A stretch of DNA of 64,000 bases from Mesorhizobium escarrei. GTDB taxonomy: Bacteria; Pseudomonadota; Alphaproteobacteria; Rhizobiales; Rhizobiaceae. Position 1 is the first letter of the stretch. Each line of letters starts with the position of its first letter. The stretch lies in the NCBI RefSeq assembly GCF_935825525.1, contig NZ_CAKXZT010000113.1, positions 124,001 to 188,000 on the forward strand. Reading direction: 5' to 3'. The notes under the pieces are model-generated. The model saw only the letters and a program-made list of their open reading frames with translations. It did not search any database and was not told where the DNA came from. The position numbers were made by a program, and so were the translations under genes. This document shows, one piece after another, positions 35,141 to 45,442 of the stretch.

Positions 35141-36250
35141 ATGGCCTCTCCATCGACCCGCGGCGCAGCCATCGATCTCAAATCCGTCAGCAAACACTAT
35201 GGCAGCTTCATCGCTCTCGATAAGGTCTCGCTGCACATCGAGCCGGGGGAGTTCATGACGCTGCTCGGACCCAGCGGCTCGGGCAAGACGACCACGCTCA
35301 ACGTCATCGCCGGCTTCACTGAGGTCAGTTCGGGTTCGCTTGATGTCGGCGGCAAGAGCGTCATTGGCGTACCGGCGCATAAACGCAACATCGGCTTGGT
35401 CTTCCAGCACTACGCGCTGTTCCCGCACATGACGGTGAGCAGGAACGTCGCCTATCCGCTGACCCTGCGCGGCATCGCCAATCCCGATCGCGAGGGCCGG
35501 GTGCGCAAGGCGCTGGACATGGTGAAGATGGCGGATTTCGGCCACCGCTTCCCCAGCGAGCTCTCCGGCGGGCAGCAGCAGCGCGTCGCGCTGGCGCGTG
35601 CCATCGTATTCGACCCGCCGCTGCTCCTGATGGACGAGCCCCTCGGCGCACTCGACAAGAAGCTGCGTGAATGGCTGCAGCTCGAGATCAAACGGATCCA
35701 CCGGGAACTGGGCACCACCTTCGTTTACGTTACGCACGACCAGGAGGAGGCCCTGGTGCTCTCGGACCGCATCGCCGTGTTCAACCAGGGACGCATCGAG
35801 CAGATCGGCACCGGCCGCCAGCTCTACGACGAGCCCGAGACCTTGTTCGTCGGAAAATTCGTCGGCGACTCGACGATACTGCGTGGCGCAGCCTCCACCT
35901 CCGGGAACGAGACCGCCATCGACGTAGCCGGACGGAAAGTGGCTGCCGCAAAACGCCTTGGCGACGGCGCTAAACCCGTGATGCTGCTGCGGCCGGAGAA
36001 GCTGAGCCTCGCCAGGCGGGGGAAGGGCGGACAAGATCGAAACACCCTGCCCGGGCGCATCGGTGAAGCCATCTATCTCGGATCGGGCTCCAAATACGAG
36101 GTCGTGCTGGCCGACACCTCCAAGGCCATCGTGCGCTCGACGCTGGACGCCGAGACCTTCGCCATCGGCGACGAGGTTGATCTCGTATTCGCGGGCAGCG
36201 ACGTGAAGCTGTTGGCGGACGACGAAAACGCCGATTTCACGCTGACCTGA
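35141..36250 (+). CDS. Polyamine-type ABC transporter ATP-binding protein (PotA-like)
   Basis: A 369-residue ATPase. Walker A GPSGSGKTT, signature [15 protein letters not shown], Walker B LLMDEPLGALDKKLRE, and H-loop THDQEEA are intact, and about 110 C-terminal residues form the TOBE regulatory domain (RPEKLSLAR, FAGSDVKLLADDENA). In Walker B the usual MSDR is ALSDRI (VLSDRIAVFNQGRIEQIG). It powers the transporter encoded immediately upstream and is followed 24 bp later by the FAD oxidase gene. Confidence 0.94.
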   Translation: MASPSTRGAAIDLKSVSKHYGSFIALDKVSLHIEPGEFMTLLGPSGSGKTTTLNVIAGFTEVSSGSLDVGGKSVIGVPAHKRNIGLVFQHYALFPHMTVSRNVAYPLTLRGIANPDREGRVRKALDMVKMADFGHRFPSELSGGQQQRVALARAIVFDPPLLLMDEPLGALDKKLREWLQLEIKRIHRELGTTFVYVTHDQEEALVLSDRIAVFNQGRIEQIGTGRQLYDEPETLFVGKFVGDSTILRGAASTSGNETAIDVAGRKVAAAKRLGDGAKPVMLLRPEKLSLARRGKGGQDRNTLPGRIGEAIYLGSGSKYEVVLADTSKAIVRSTLDAETFAIGDEVDLVFAGSDVKLLADDENADFTLT

Positions 36251-36274
36251 ATCCTATCTGGGAAAATCTCGACA

Positions 36275-37660
36275 ATGGACGTGAAGAAGAACGGCGACGT
36301 TTCATTCTGGTATGCCGACATCGGTGGCGTGCCCGGCCATCGGCCGCCGCTGCAGGGCGATATCGTGGCCGACGTCTGCATCGTCGGAGCCGGCTACACC
36401 GGCCTTTGGACCGCCTATTATCTGAAGCAGGCAGCGCCCCACCTCAACATTGTCATCGTCGAGAAGGAGTTCGCCGGCTTCGGTGCTTCGGGGCGCAATG
36501 GCGGCTGGCTGTCCGGCGGGTTCTCATGGTCACGCGAAAAATATGAGAAGGCAGCCTCGCGCGCTGGAGTCATCGCCATGCAAGCGGCAATGACGGGTAC
36601 GGTGAACGAGGTCATATCGGTTGCGGAAACCGAAGGCATCGACGCCGACATTCGCCGTACCGATGAACTGCTGGTCGCAACCAACGAGGCGCAGGAGCAG
36701 CGTGCCAAGGCGATGTATGCCCATGCCAGATCCTGGGAACTGACCGACGAACGTGTGGGGTATATCGATGCAGCCGAGATGCGCCGGCGCATAGCGGTGC
36801 ACAACGCGCGCGGCGCCTTCGTCATCAAGAAAGTTGCGCGGGTTCAGCCCGCAAAGCTGGTGCAGGGGCTCGCCAGGGCAGTGGAGCGCCTCGGTGTCCC
36901 GATCTATGAAAAGACGACGGTGCTGTCGATCGAAAAAGGCAAGGTCGCAACCAACCGGGGCGTGGTGCGAGCCGAAAAGATCGTGCGGGCGACCGAGGGT
37001 TTTACCGCGGGAATCGCCGGCCACGAAAGACTGTGGTTGGCGCTCAACAGCGCCATCGTGGTCACCGAGCCGTTGTCCGAAAAGCTGTGGAGCGAAATCG
37101 GCTGGGATGGCTACGAGGTGCTCGGCGACGCCGCGCACACTTACTGTTATGCCCAGCGCACCCGGGAAGGACGCATTGCCATGGGCGGACGCGGGGTGCC
37201 CTATCGGTTCGGCTCGAAGACCGACGTTCGAGGCGTCACCCAGCAGGCGACGATCGACAAGCTGCACAAAATCCTGACGACGCTTCTGCCGCAGACCAAG
37301 GGACTCAAGCTCGACCACGCGTGGTGTGGAACGCTGGGCGTGCCGCGCGACTGGTGCACGACGGTGGGCTTTGACAGGCAGACCGGAATAGGTTGGGCCG
37401 GCGGCTATGTCGGTCTCGGCGTTTCCACCTCGAACCTTTCGGGGCGCACTCTGCGCGATCTGCTGCTGGGCAACGACACCGAGCTGACGCGGCTTCCCTG
37501 GGTCAATCGAACCGTGCGCAAGTGGGAGCCAGAGCCGCTGCGCTGGCTTGGCGTCCATTCGATGTATCAGCTCTATCGAATTGCCGACGAGCGGGAAGCA
37601 AAGGGGCTGCCGCGCACGTCGCGGCTGGCCGCCCTGGCCGATCGCATCACCGGGCACTGA
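36275..37660 (+). CDS. FAD-dependent amine oxidase, PuuB-like
   Basis: A 461-residue flavoenzyme of the DAO/gamma-glutamylputrescine oxidase family. FAD site: VADVCIVGAGYTGLWTAYYL at residues 31-50; then GFGASGRNGGWLSGG, which matches the PuuB signature, and the C-terminal GWAGGYVGLGVSTSNLSGRT of the family. It would oxidise the substrate brought in by the ABC transporter. If it followed the Puu route, a glutamate ligase (PuuA) would be needed to make the substrate, but none is in the operon, so direct oxidation of another N-substituted amino acid is equally possible. The ATG follows a weak ribosome site. Confidence 0.85.
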   Translation: MDVKKNGDVSFWYADIGGVPGHRPPLQGDIVADVCIVGAGYTGLWTAYYLKQAAPHLNIVIVEKEFAGFGASGRNGGWLSGGFSWSREKYEKAASRAGVIAMQAAMTGTVNEVISVAETEGIDADIRRTDELLVATNEAQEQRAKAMYAHARSWELTDERVGYIDAAEMRRRIAVHNARGAFVIKKVARVQPAKLVQGLARAVERLGVPIYEKTTVLSIEKGKVATNRGVVRAEKIVRATEGFTAGIAGHERLWLALNSAIVVTEPLSEKLWSEIGWDGYEVLGDAAHTYCYAQRTREGRIAMGGRGVPYRFGSKTDVRGVTQQATIDKLHKILTTLLPQTKGLKLDHAWCGTLGVPRDWCTTVGFDRQTGIGWAGGYVGLGVSTSNLSGRTLRDLLLGNDTELTRLPWVNRTVRKWEPEPLRWLGVHSMYQLYRIADEREAKGLPRTSRLAALADRITGH

Positions 37661-37685
37661 ACCGCATCACTTCGAGGATTTAGCA

Positions 37686-38039
37686 ATGATCGACTTCAAG
37701 ACTTTCGCCCACCTGGCGCACATCGACCTCGGTGAGCCCCAGCCGAAACCCACCTCGCTGGAAGGCGATCAGCTGGAAGCAGCCAACACGCTTTGGACGT
37801 CGGAGGATGGCAAGATCGAAGTCGGTGTCTGGGAATGTTCGCGAGGCCGGTTCACCGCGCGCCGTGACACGAATTCCGAGGTTTGCCACCTCGTGTCCGG
37901 CCGCGTGACGCTGCACGGTCCTGGTGGCGCAGCCAAAAATGTCGGACCCGGCGAATTGCTCGTCCTGCCGCTTGGCTGGGAGGGCGAATGGACCATCCAT
38001 GAGAAAACGCGCAAGCTTTATATCCTGCATGCGGTCTGA
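37686..38039 (+). CDS. Small cupin-domain protein (DUF861 type)
   Basis: A 117-residue single cupin. Cupin motif 1 region is GVWECSRGRFTARRDTNSEVCHLVSGRVTLHG, in part, and motif 2 GPGELLVLPLGWEGEWTIHEKTRKLYIL. The two-motif layout and the W-C-R pattern resemble the cupin partner often encoded with PuuB-like oxidases. The start ATG at 37686 follows GAGGA. It is last in the operon, 25 bp after the oxidase. It may be a metal-binding enzyme or sensor; function unproven. Confidence 0.8.
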   Translation: MIDFKTFAHLAHIDLGEPQPKPTSLEGDQLEAANTLWTSEDGKIEVGVWECSRGRFTARRDTNSEVCHLVSGRVTLHGPGGAAKNVGPGELLVLPLGWEGEWTIHEKTRKLYILHAV

Positions 38040-38062
38040 CCGACACAGCGGTTGCCGCTGAG

Positions 38063-38350
38063 CTAAAGCCCCTCGACCAGCACGATCTCGCCGTCGGCTA
38101 CTTTCTGGCGGATCGCGACCGCCCGCTGATACTCCGGCGAGTGATAGCAATCATGGGCCGCAGCCAACGACGGAAACTCGATGATGACGTTGCGGTCACG
38201 ACCGGGCCCCTCGACTTTTTCATGTGCGCCGCCGCGTGCCAGGAATTTTACATCGAAACGGTCGAAGGCAAGCTTGGCGGCTGCGACATAGTCCTTGTAA
38301 CCTTCCGCATCGCGCACATCGACGCGGGCAATCCAATATCCCTTGGGCAT
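38063..38350 (-). CDS. DUF1330 protein
   Basis: A 95-residue cytosolic protein of the DUF1330/dimeric alpha-beta barrel family. The pattern GYWIARVDVRDAEGYKDYVA, then GPGRDRNVIIEFPSLAAAHD and CYHSPEYQRAVAIRQKVADG, is the standard one; it is the full family length. Family function is unknown. It is convergent with the cupin gene and probably monocistronic. Confidence 0.92.
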   Translation of the reverse strand: MPKGYWIARVDVRDAEGYKDYVAAAKLAFDRFDVKFLARGGAHEKVEGPGRDRNVIIEFPSLAAAHDCYHSPEYQRAVAIRQKVADGEIVLVEGL

Positions 38351-38420
38351 GCTTCTTCTCCTGTTTTGGCCGTGCGGACCAATTTTGAAAGTCGCTCCGG
38401 CGAGATTGCTGGGGGTGTTT

Positions 38421-38482
38421 TCGAGAACCGGAGCGGAGCGTACTTAAAGTACGTGAGCACCGGAAGCGGAGAAAACGCCGCC
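38421..38482 (+). repeat. Interspersed palindromic repeat, family A, copy 2
   Basis: TCGAGAACCGGAGCGGAGCG followed by the perfect palindrome CGTACTT-A-AAGTACG and GTGAGCACCGGAAGCGGAG. Lies between DUF1330 and pyrF. Nearly identical to copy 3 at 58621-58690 through the palindrome; copy 1 at 12541-12606 is inverted. Confidence 0.85.
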
Positions 38483-38522
38483 AGACGGCCGCCGGAGTAG
38501 AGTTTCGGAATCGGTCCCTACT

Positions 38523-38623
38523 GCATGTCGCGCAAAAGTGTGCAGCGGTTTTGCGATAACGACATGCATGAAACAACAACCTAAAGCGCGTCGCATGAGG
38601 CCGGTCAACGCGACGCGCTTTAG
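38523..38623 (+). repeat. Two adjacent palindromes at the pyrF 3' end
   Basis: First: GCATGTCG-CGCAAAA...TTTTGCG-ATAA-CGACATGC (38523-38567). Second: CTAAAGCGCGTCGC-N15-GCGACGCGCTTTAG (38581-38623), 14-bp perfect arms. The right arm contains the stop codon of pyrF, so the repeat forms the gene's end and may serve as its terminator. Confidence 0.8.
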
Positions 38624-39303
38624 GCCGAGCGCATTTCGTCAAGAATGGCTTCCGCGACCGCTCGCCTGTCGGCGGCGCCGACGATCGGCCGGCCGACGAC
38701 GAGATGGCTTGAGCCGTTGCGGATCGCTTGCGCCGGTGTGACCACGCGTTTCTGGTCGCCATGGTCGCTGCCCTTGGGCCGTATCCCCGGCGTGACGACG
38801 GCCATGTTGGGGCCGACGATCCGGCGCACCGCTTCTGCTTCCTCGGCCGAGCAGACGATGCCCCCCATGCCGGCATGCAGCGCCTGCTCGGAGCGCCTCA
38901 GCACCAGCGTATGCGGGTCATGCTCATAGCCGGCGTCGATCACGTCCTGCTCGTCCATCGAGGTCAGCACGGTGACGCCAAGCAGGCAGAGATCGCTGCC
39001 CCTGGCGGCCTCGACCGCTGCCTTCATCGTCTTCGGATAGGCGTGCAGCGTCAGCATGGTCATGCCCATCCTGGCAATGGCCTCGACGCCCTTGGCCACC
39101 GTGTTGTCGATGTCGAGCAGCTTCATATCGAGGAAGATCCTGGTGCCGCCGCTGGCGAGCTCGCGGGCGAAGTCAATCCCGCCAGCGAAGGCGAGCTGAT
39201 AGCCGATCTTGTAGAAGGAGACGACCCCGTCGAGCTCGCGCACCACCTTCTCGGCGTCGTTCAGCGTCGGCACGTCGAGGCCGACGATCAGCCTGCCTTG
39301 CAT
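38620..39303 (-). CDS. pyrF: Orotidine 5'-phosphate decarboxylase
   Basis: A 227-residue enzyme making UMP in pyrimidine synthesis. Motifs: [28 protein letters not shown] (Lys), the catalytic DxKxxD motif in [14 protein letters not shown], and GRPIVGA at the end. The ATG at 39303 gives the standard N-terminus. It is 20 bp downstream of an FMN reductase gene, so the two are likely co-transcribed. The last codons and the stop lie inside a palindromic repeat. Confidence 0.95.
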   Translation of the reverse strand: MQGRLIVGLDVPTLNDAEKVVRELDGVVSFYKIGYQLAFAGGIDFARELASGGTRIFLDMKLLDIDNTVAKGVEAIARMGMTMLTLHAYPKTMKAAVEAARGSDLCLLGVTVLTSMDEQDVIDAGYEHDPHTLVLRRSEQALHAGMGGIVCSAEEAEAVRRIVGPNMAVVTPGIRPKGSDHGDQKRVVTPAQAIRNGSSHLVVGRPIVGAADRRAVAEAILDEMRSA

Positions 39304-39323
39304 GGTGCTGGCGCGCTCCCGGA

Positions 39324-39920
39324 TCACGCCTCGATCCGCGTCGACAGCAGGCGCGAGGTTTCGATCAGCGTGCGGCATAGGTGCTCCATCGATCTGTGCA
39401 GTCGCTCGTCCCTGAAATTCCCGTCCGCGTCGAACGCGTTGCCGCCCTCCGGCACCAAGCACTCCGGCGTCACCACCTCCATCTGGCAGCGCACCAGCAC
39501 GGCGCGCAGATGGTTGATGCAGCGTACCCCGGCGAAATGTCCTTTGGAAGACGAACAAAGGCCGGCGGGCTTGCCGGTGAACGGTCTGAACGACCGCCCG
39601 CCATCCGTGCGCACCCGGCTCACCCAATCGATGGTATTCTTGAGCAGCGGCGGGATCGAGCCGTTATATTCGGGCGTCGCGATCAGAAGCCCGTCATGGA
39701 CCGCGATTTGCCGGGCAAGCTTGATGGCGTTCTCGGGAATGCCTTCCTCCTTTTCCAGATCCTCGTCGAAGATCGGCAGCGGATAGTCGGCAAGCGAGAT
39801 GCGGGTCACCTCGGCGCCCTGCATGGCGAGTTCCTTCTGCGCTACATCGGCGGTCCTGCCGCTGTAGGCGCCAGAGCGAATCGAACCCGCGAAGACGAGA
39901 ATTTTCGGGATCACTGCCAT
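39324..39920 (-). CDS. NADPH-dependent FMN reductase family protein
   Basis: A 198-residue flavodoxin-like oxidoreductase. The FMN-binding start reads [20 protein letters not shown], followed by the family [23 protein letters not shown] (in part) and [18 protein letters not shown], where GASPG is usual. It may act as a chromate, azo or quinone reductase; the natural role is unknown. The ATG at 39920 is preceded by GGGGGG; an extension of 11 codons upstream is less likely. It sits upstream of pyrF. Confidence 0.88.
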   Translation of the reverse strand: MAVIPKILVFAGSIRSGAYSGRTADVAQKELAMQGAEVTRISLADYPLPIFDEDLEKEEGIPENAIKLARQIAVHDGLLIATPEYNGSIPPLLKNTIDWVSRVRTDGGRSFRPFTGKPAGLCSSSKGHFAGVRCINHLRAVLVRCQMEVVTPECLVPEGGNAFDADGNFRDERLHRSMEHLCRTLIETSRLLSTRIEA

Positions 39921-40068
39921 CGGCCCCCCATGTTCCCGGACAGGTACAGCCAAGGATCGGCCAAATCAACGCACCGGCCCAAAAATCGAAAAGCCATCTC
40001 GGGGGGCACTTGCGTGAGGGTGTGATGAGATTCAGGTCAGGCTGGCCTCACCTGAAAATCGGCACACC

Positions 40069-40674
40069 CTAATACGCCCCGCGCCGGTAGATCCACAGCT
40101 GCGTTGGCGGGATGTTGCGGATGACGAAATGGAAATGCTCGACCGTGTAGTCGCCGCGGCCGGGCGGGATCGGCGACAGCGGGCCGTAGGTCAGCTGCAC
40201 GATGGGGCGGCCTGTCGGCATGCGGTCGAGAAGGCTTTCGACATAGGCGACGCGCTGGGCGACCGGGAAATTGAGCAATGGCACGCCGGAGATGACCGAA
40301 TCGAAGGTCAGGCCGCTCTTGTCGCCGAGCGTCGCATCGAGATTGAAGGCGTCGCCCTCGATGACGTTGACGCCGGGATAGAGCTGGCGCAGATGGCGCA
40401 CGAAATCGGGGGAGTATTCGACTGCGTAGAGATTTTCAGGCTTTACGCCCTGGGCGAGGATGGCTCGGGTGATGACGCCGGTGCCGGGCCCGACTTCGAG
40501 CACCGGCAGGCCCGAGTTCGGGTTGACGACGGACGCCATCTTGCGGGCCGTGATGGAACTGGTCGGCACGATCGAACCGACCGCCTTCGGCTTGTCGATC
40601 CAGCCCTTGAAGAACTTCAGTTCGTCGTCGAACTTCTCTGCCAGCGCCTTTCGCAGTCCGGGACCATGTGCCAT
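40069..40674 (-). CDS. pmtA: Phospholipid N-methyltransferase, Sinorhizobium type
   Basis: A 201-residue SAM-dependent enzyme that methylates phosphatidylethanolamine three times to phosphatidylcholine at the inner membrane. Its N-terminus FDDELKFFKGWIDKPKAVGS, then IVPTSSITARKMA, is diagnostic of rhizobial PmtA, and the SAM motif is VLEVGPGTGVITRAIL. The region VISGVPLLNFPVAQRV and the end PPTQLWIYRRGAY also match. Phosphatidylcholine is important for plant-associated rhizobia. The gene is downstream of dnaJ on the same strand with a 140-bp gap. Confidence 0.95.
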   Translation of the reverse strand: MAHGPGLRKALAEKFDDELKFFKGWIDKPKAVGSIVPTSSITARKMASVVNPNSGLPVLEVGPGTGVITRAILAQGVKPENLYAVEYSPDFVRHLRQLYPGVNVIEGDAFNLDATLGDKSGLTFDSVISGVPLLNFPVAQRVAYVESLLDRMPTGRPIVQLTYGPLSPIPPGRGDYTVEHFHFVIRNIPPTQLWIYRRGAY

Positions 40675-40816
40675 GCAAGTTCTCCTGAACGGTCCCCCGA
40701 GTGGCTACTTAGCAGCTACGGGCTTCAAGACAAGGCGGACGCCGGTATAAGCTGTTGATGACGCTAGGGGAGCTTCCGCTCGATTGTAATCTACACCCGA
40801 TTGGCGAGAGTCGCCA

Positions 40817-41947
40817 TCAGCGCTCGCCGAAGGTCTCGAAAAAGTCCTTCATGCGGGCGAAAAAGCCGCTCGACTGCGGCGAATTATCCTTCGAGGAAAG
40901 CTGCTCGAACTCCTCCAGCAGCTCGCGCTGGCGGCGGGATAGGCTCTGCGGCGTCTCGACCGCGGTCTGGATGTAGAGATCGCCGACATTGTGCTGGCGC
41001 AGCACCGGCATGCCCTTGCCCTTGAGGCGGAACTGGCGGCCGTTCTGGGTGCCTTCCGGCACCTTGACCTTCGTCTGGGTGCCGTCAAGCGTCGTCACCT
41101 CGAAGGAACCGCCAAGGGCAGCCGTCGTCATTGAGATCGGCACCTTGCAGTAGAGATCGGCGCCGTCGCGCTGGAAGAATTCATGCGGCTTGACCGCCAG
41201 GAAAATATAAAGATCGCCCGACGGGCCGCCGCGCAGGCCGGCCTCGCCCTCATTGGCAAGGCGGATGCGGGTGCCGTCCTCAATGCCGGCCGGGATGTTG
41301 ACCGACAGCGAGCGCTCCTCGGTGACGCGGCCCTGGCCGGCGCATTTCGGGCACGGCTCCTTGATGGTCTGGCCACGACCCTGGCATTGCGGGCAGGTGC
41401 GCTCGATCGAGAAGAAGCCTTGCGTGGCGCGCACCTTGCCGTGGCCGTTGCACATCGAGCAGGTGACGGGCTGGGTGCCGGGCTTGGCGCCGCTGCCGGA
41501 GCATTCCATGCAGGAAATCGAGGCCGGCACGTGGATCTGCGCCGTCTTGCCGGTAAACGCCTCCTCCAGCGTGATTTCCATATTGTAGCGCAGGTCGGCA
41601 CCGCGCTCGCGTCCGCCTGACGAGCGGCGCTGGCGCCCGCCCATCATGTCGCCGAAAATATCCTCGAAGATGTCGGCGAACCCGCCGGCGCCGAAGCCGT
41701 GTGCGCCGCCGTTCATGCCGCCCTGTTCGAAGGCGGCGTGGCCGAAACGGTCGTAGGCCGCGCGCTTCTGCGGATCCTTCAACGTCTCGTAGGCTTCGTT
41801 GATTTCCTTGAACTTGTGCTCGCAGGCATGATCGCCGGGATTGCGATCGGGGTGGAACTGCATGGCCAGCTTGCGGAAAGCGCTCTTGAGCTCCTTCTCG
41901 TCGGCTCCCTTTTGCACGCCCAGCGTTTCGTAGAAATCAGCTTTCAT
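40817..41947 (-). CDS. dnaJ: Chaperone DnaJ (Hsp40)
   Basis: A 376-residue co-chaperone of DnaK. J domain residues 1-70 with the HPD motif at 32-34 ([10 protein letters not shown]); Gly/Phe-rich linker ([18 protein letters not shown]); four zinc-binding repeats [24 protein letters not shown] and CPKCAGQG; and the C-terminal substrate-binding domains. Length is standard. It lies 310 bp downstream of dnaK, and a strong terminator and a repeat lie between them. Confidence 0.98.
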   Translation of the reverse strand: MKADFYETLGVQKGADEKELKSAFRKLAMQFHPDRNPGDHACEHKFKEINEAYETLKDPQKRAAYDRFGHAAFEQGGMNGGAHGFGAGGFADIFEDIFGDMMGGRQRRSSGGRERGADLRYNMEITLEEAFTGKTAQIHVPASISCMECSGSGAKPGTQPVTCSMCNGHGKVRATQGFFSIERTCPQCQGRGQTIKEPCPKCAGQGRVTEERSLSVNIPAGIEDGTRIRLANEGEAGLRGGPSGDLYIFLAVKPHEFFQRDGADLYCKVPISMTTAALGGSFEVTTLDGTQTKVKVPEGTQNGRQFRLKGKGMPVLRQHNVGDLYIQTAVETPQSLSRRQRELLEEFEQLSSKDNSPQSSGFFARMKDFFETFGER

Positions 41948-42103
41948 CTTTTCCCGCAGTCCGGATATTCAACGTCTTGAAGCACTTTGCGTCGTTCGCC
42001 GGCACGCTGTTCCGATTTAGGTGCGATGGAGCCGGGATGCCAGTGTTGACACGGGCTTGCCCGCACTTTTTCGATCAGGCGCGCACTTTTTCGGCCAGAG
42101 TTG

Positions 42104-42130
42104 CAAAAAAGCCCGGCTTTGCGCCGGGCT
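42104..42130 (-). terminator. Intrinsic terminator between dnaK and dnaJ
   Basis: On the minus strand: AGCCCGGC-GCAAA-GCCGGGC followed by TTTTTT. It lies about 130 bp after the dnaK stop codon and 157 bp before dnaJ. Confidence 0.85.
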
Positions 42131-42133
42131 TAC

Positions 42134-42232
42134 TACAGCGCCGCGCGTCCTGTTGGACGCGCAAAGGACGCTGTAGCACTTGATTTTTGCGCATGATCCT
42201 TTCCGAAAATCGATTCCGATTTCGGGGTCATG
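42134..42232 (+). repeat. Interspersed palindromic repeat, family B, copy 2
   Basis: Same unit as 2397-2498: TACAGCGCCGCGCGTCC, then GGACGCGCAAAGGACGCTG, then ATGATCCTTTCCG to GGGGTCATG. It is inserted between the dnaK stop and the terminator, lengthening the dnaK 3' untranslated region. Confidence 0.85.
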
Positions 42233-42257
42233 CACCTAAACCCTGCCGTCAGGCCGC

Positions 42258-44174
<1,917 letters not shown>

Positions 44175-44293
44175 TTTTCTAATCTCTCCGCTAAGCAGGC
44201 TCTCAGGACCCGTACAGGCGTTCCGACGAAAGCCCCTGTTCACAAGAAATTCCGCTTCGGCAACCGGCATTCCGGCGCCGAACGGCTTGGCGC

Positions 44294-44324
44294 GTATATA
44301 AGAACAGGCTGCGCGGCGCGCAAG
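44294..44324 (-). promoter_or_regulatory. Candidate sigma-32 (RpoH) promoter of dnaK
   Basis: Read on the minus strand: CTTGCG, 16 bp, CTTATATA. This resembles the alphaproteobacterial heat-shock promoter CTTG-N17-CYTATNT. It is about 120 bp from the dnaK start, and dnaK is a classic RpoH target. Confidence 0.5.
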
Positions 44325-44540
44325 CATTCTGCGCAAGGCGTCCAACATCCTTTTCTCGGGCCGGCCGGTTGTTCTCCGGCCATGGCACGGTGAGCCCAGG
44401 CCGCCCAGCGCTTCCATGAACCTTTCCGCGTCCGTTCGCGACAGACACCTAGGCAGCAAGGTCATTCTGGCGCCACGACGACTGGCCATTTTCGGGCCGA
44501 TGCGGTAGGCCGGAAGCGGGCTTAGGAACGGAAAGGGGAC

Positions 44541-45218
44541 ATGGCTCAAAAGACCCTTATCGCGCCATCGGTGCTGGCGTCGGATTTTGCGAAGCTGGGC
44601 GACGAGGTCGAGGCGGTGGCGGCGGCCGGCGCCGACTGGATCCATCTCGACGTCATGGACGGCCATTATGTGCCCAACATCACCTTCGGTCCGCCGGTGA
44701 TCAAGGCGATTCGCAACCGCACCAAGGCTTTCTTCGACTGCCACCTGATGATCGCGCCGGCCGACCCCTATCTGGCGGCTTTCGCCGAAGCCGGCTGCGA
44801 CGGCATTACGGTGCATGCCGAGGCCGGGCCGCATCTCGACCGTTCGCTGCAGACGATCAGGGACCTCGGCAAGAAGGCCGGCGTATCGCTCAATCCGGCG
44901 ACGCCGGAAACAGCGATCGAATATGTGCTCGACCGGCTCGATCTGATCCTGATCATGACCGTCAATCCGGGTTTTGGCGGCCAGACCTTCATCCCGGAAA
45001 TCGTCGACAAGGTGAAGCGGGTGAAGGCGCTGATCGGCAATCGGCCGATCCGGATCGAGATCGACGGCGGCATCTCGCCGCAAACTGCGCCCCTGGTCAC
45101 CGCCGCCGGCGCCAGCGTGCTGGTCGCCGGTGCAGCCATCTTCAAGGGCGTCAGCGTCGAAGCCTATCGGGCGAACATCGAGGCGATCAGGACAGCGGCC
45201 GACCGGGCGGCCGGCTGA
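44541..45218 (+). CDS. rpe: Ribulose-phosphate 3-epimerase
   Basis: A 225-residue TIM-barrel enzyme interconverting ribulose 5-phosphate and xylulose 5-phosphate in the pentose phosphate and Calvin cycles. Family motifs: [56 protein letters not shown] and EIDGGI, with the metal-binding His and Asp residues in place. ATG follows GGAAAGGGGAC. It is divergent from dnaK with 366 bp between, which contain the dnaK promoter and no other gene. Confidence 0.96.
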   Translation: MAQKTLIAPSVLASDFAKLGDEVEAVAAAGADWIHLDVMDGHYVPNITFGPPVIKAIRNRTKAFFDCHLMIAPADPYLAAFAEAGCDGITVHAEAGPHLDRSLQTIRDLGKKAGVSLNPATPETAIEYVLDRLDLILIMTVNPGFGGQTFIPEIVDKVKRVKALIGNRPIRIEIDGGISPQTAPLVTAAGASVLVAGAAIFKGVSVEAYRANIEAIRTAADRAAG

Positions 45219-45442
45219 GGCTGCCGGCGTCGTTACCAGAACGCGGCGTCTCTTCAGCCGGTCAGGAATTCGTTGGCCGACGCCGGTGCGCTTGTGCTCA
45301 TGACATGCGGTCCCCCGGCCAAAATGTCTTTGTCCATTTTGACAATTGTTATTGGGTATATCTAAAACTGCATCCATATTCTCTGTCTCACCCCCATGCC
45401 TCTCCGGACCCTCCCGCAGGCTCCTCTTCGACGGTCGGATCG

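Noticed and set aside
45339..45367. A full sigma-70 promoter before matA
   Set aside because: TTGACA is good, but no -10 hexamer of quality lies 16-18 bp away; the nearest TATATC is only 12 bp downstream.
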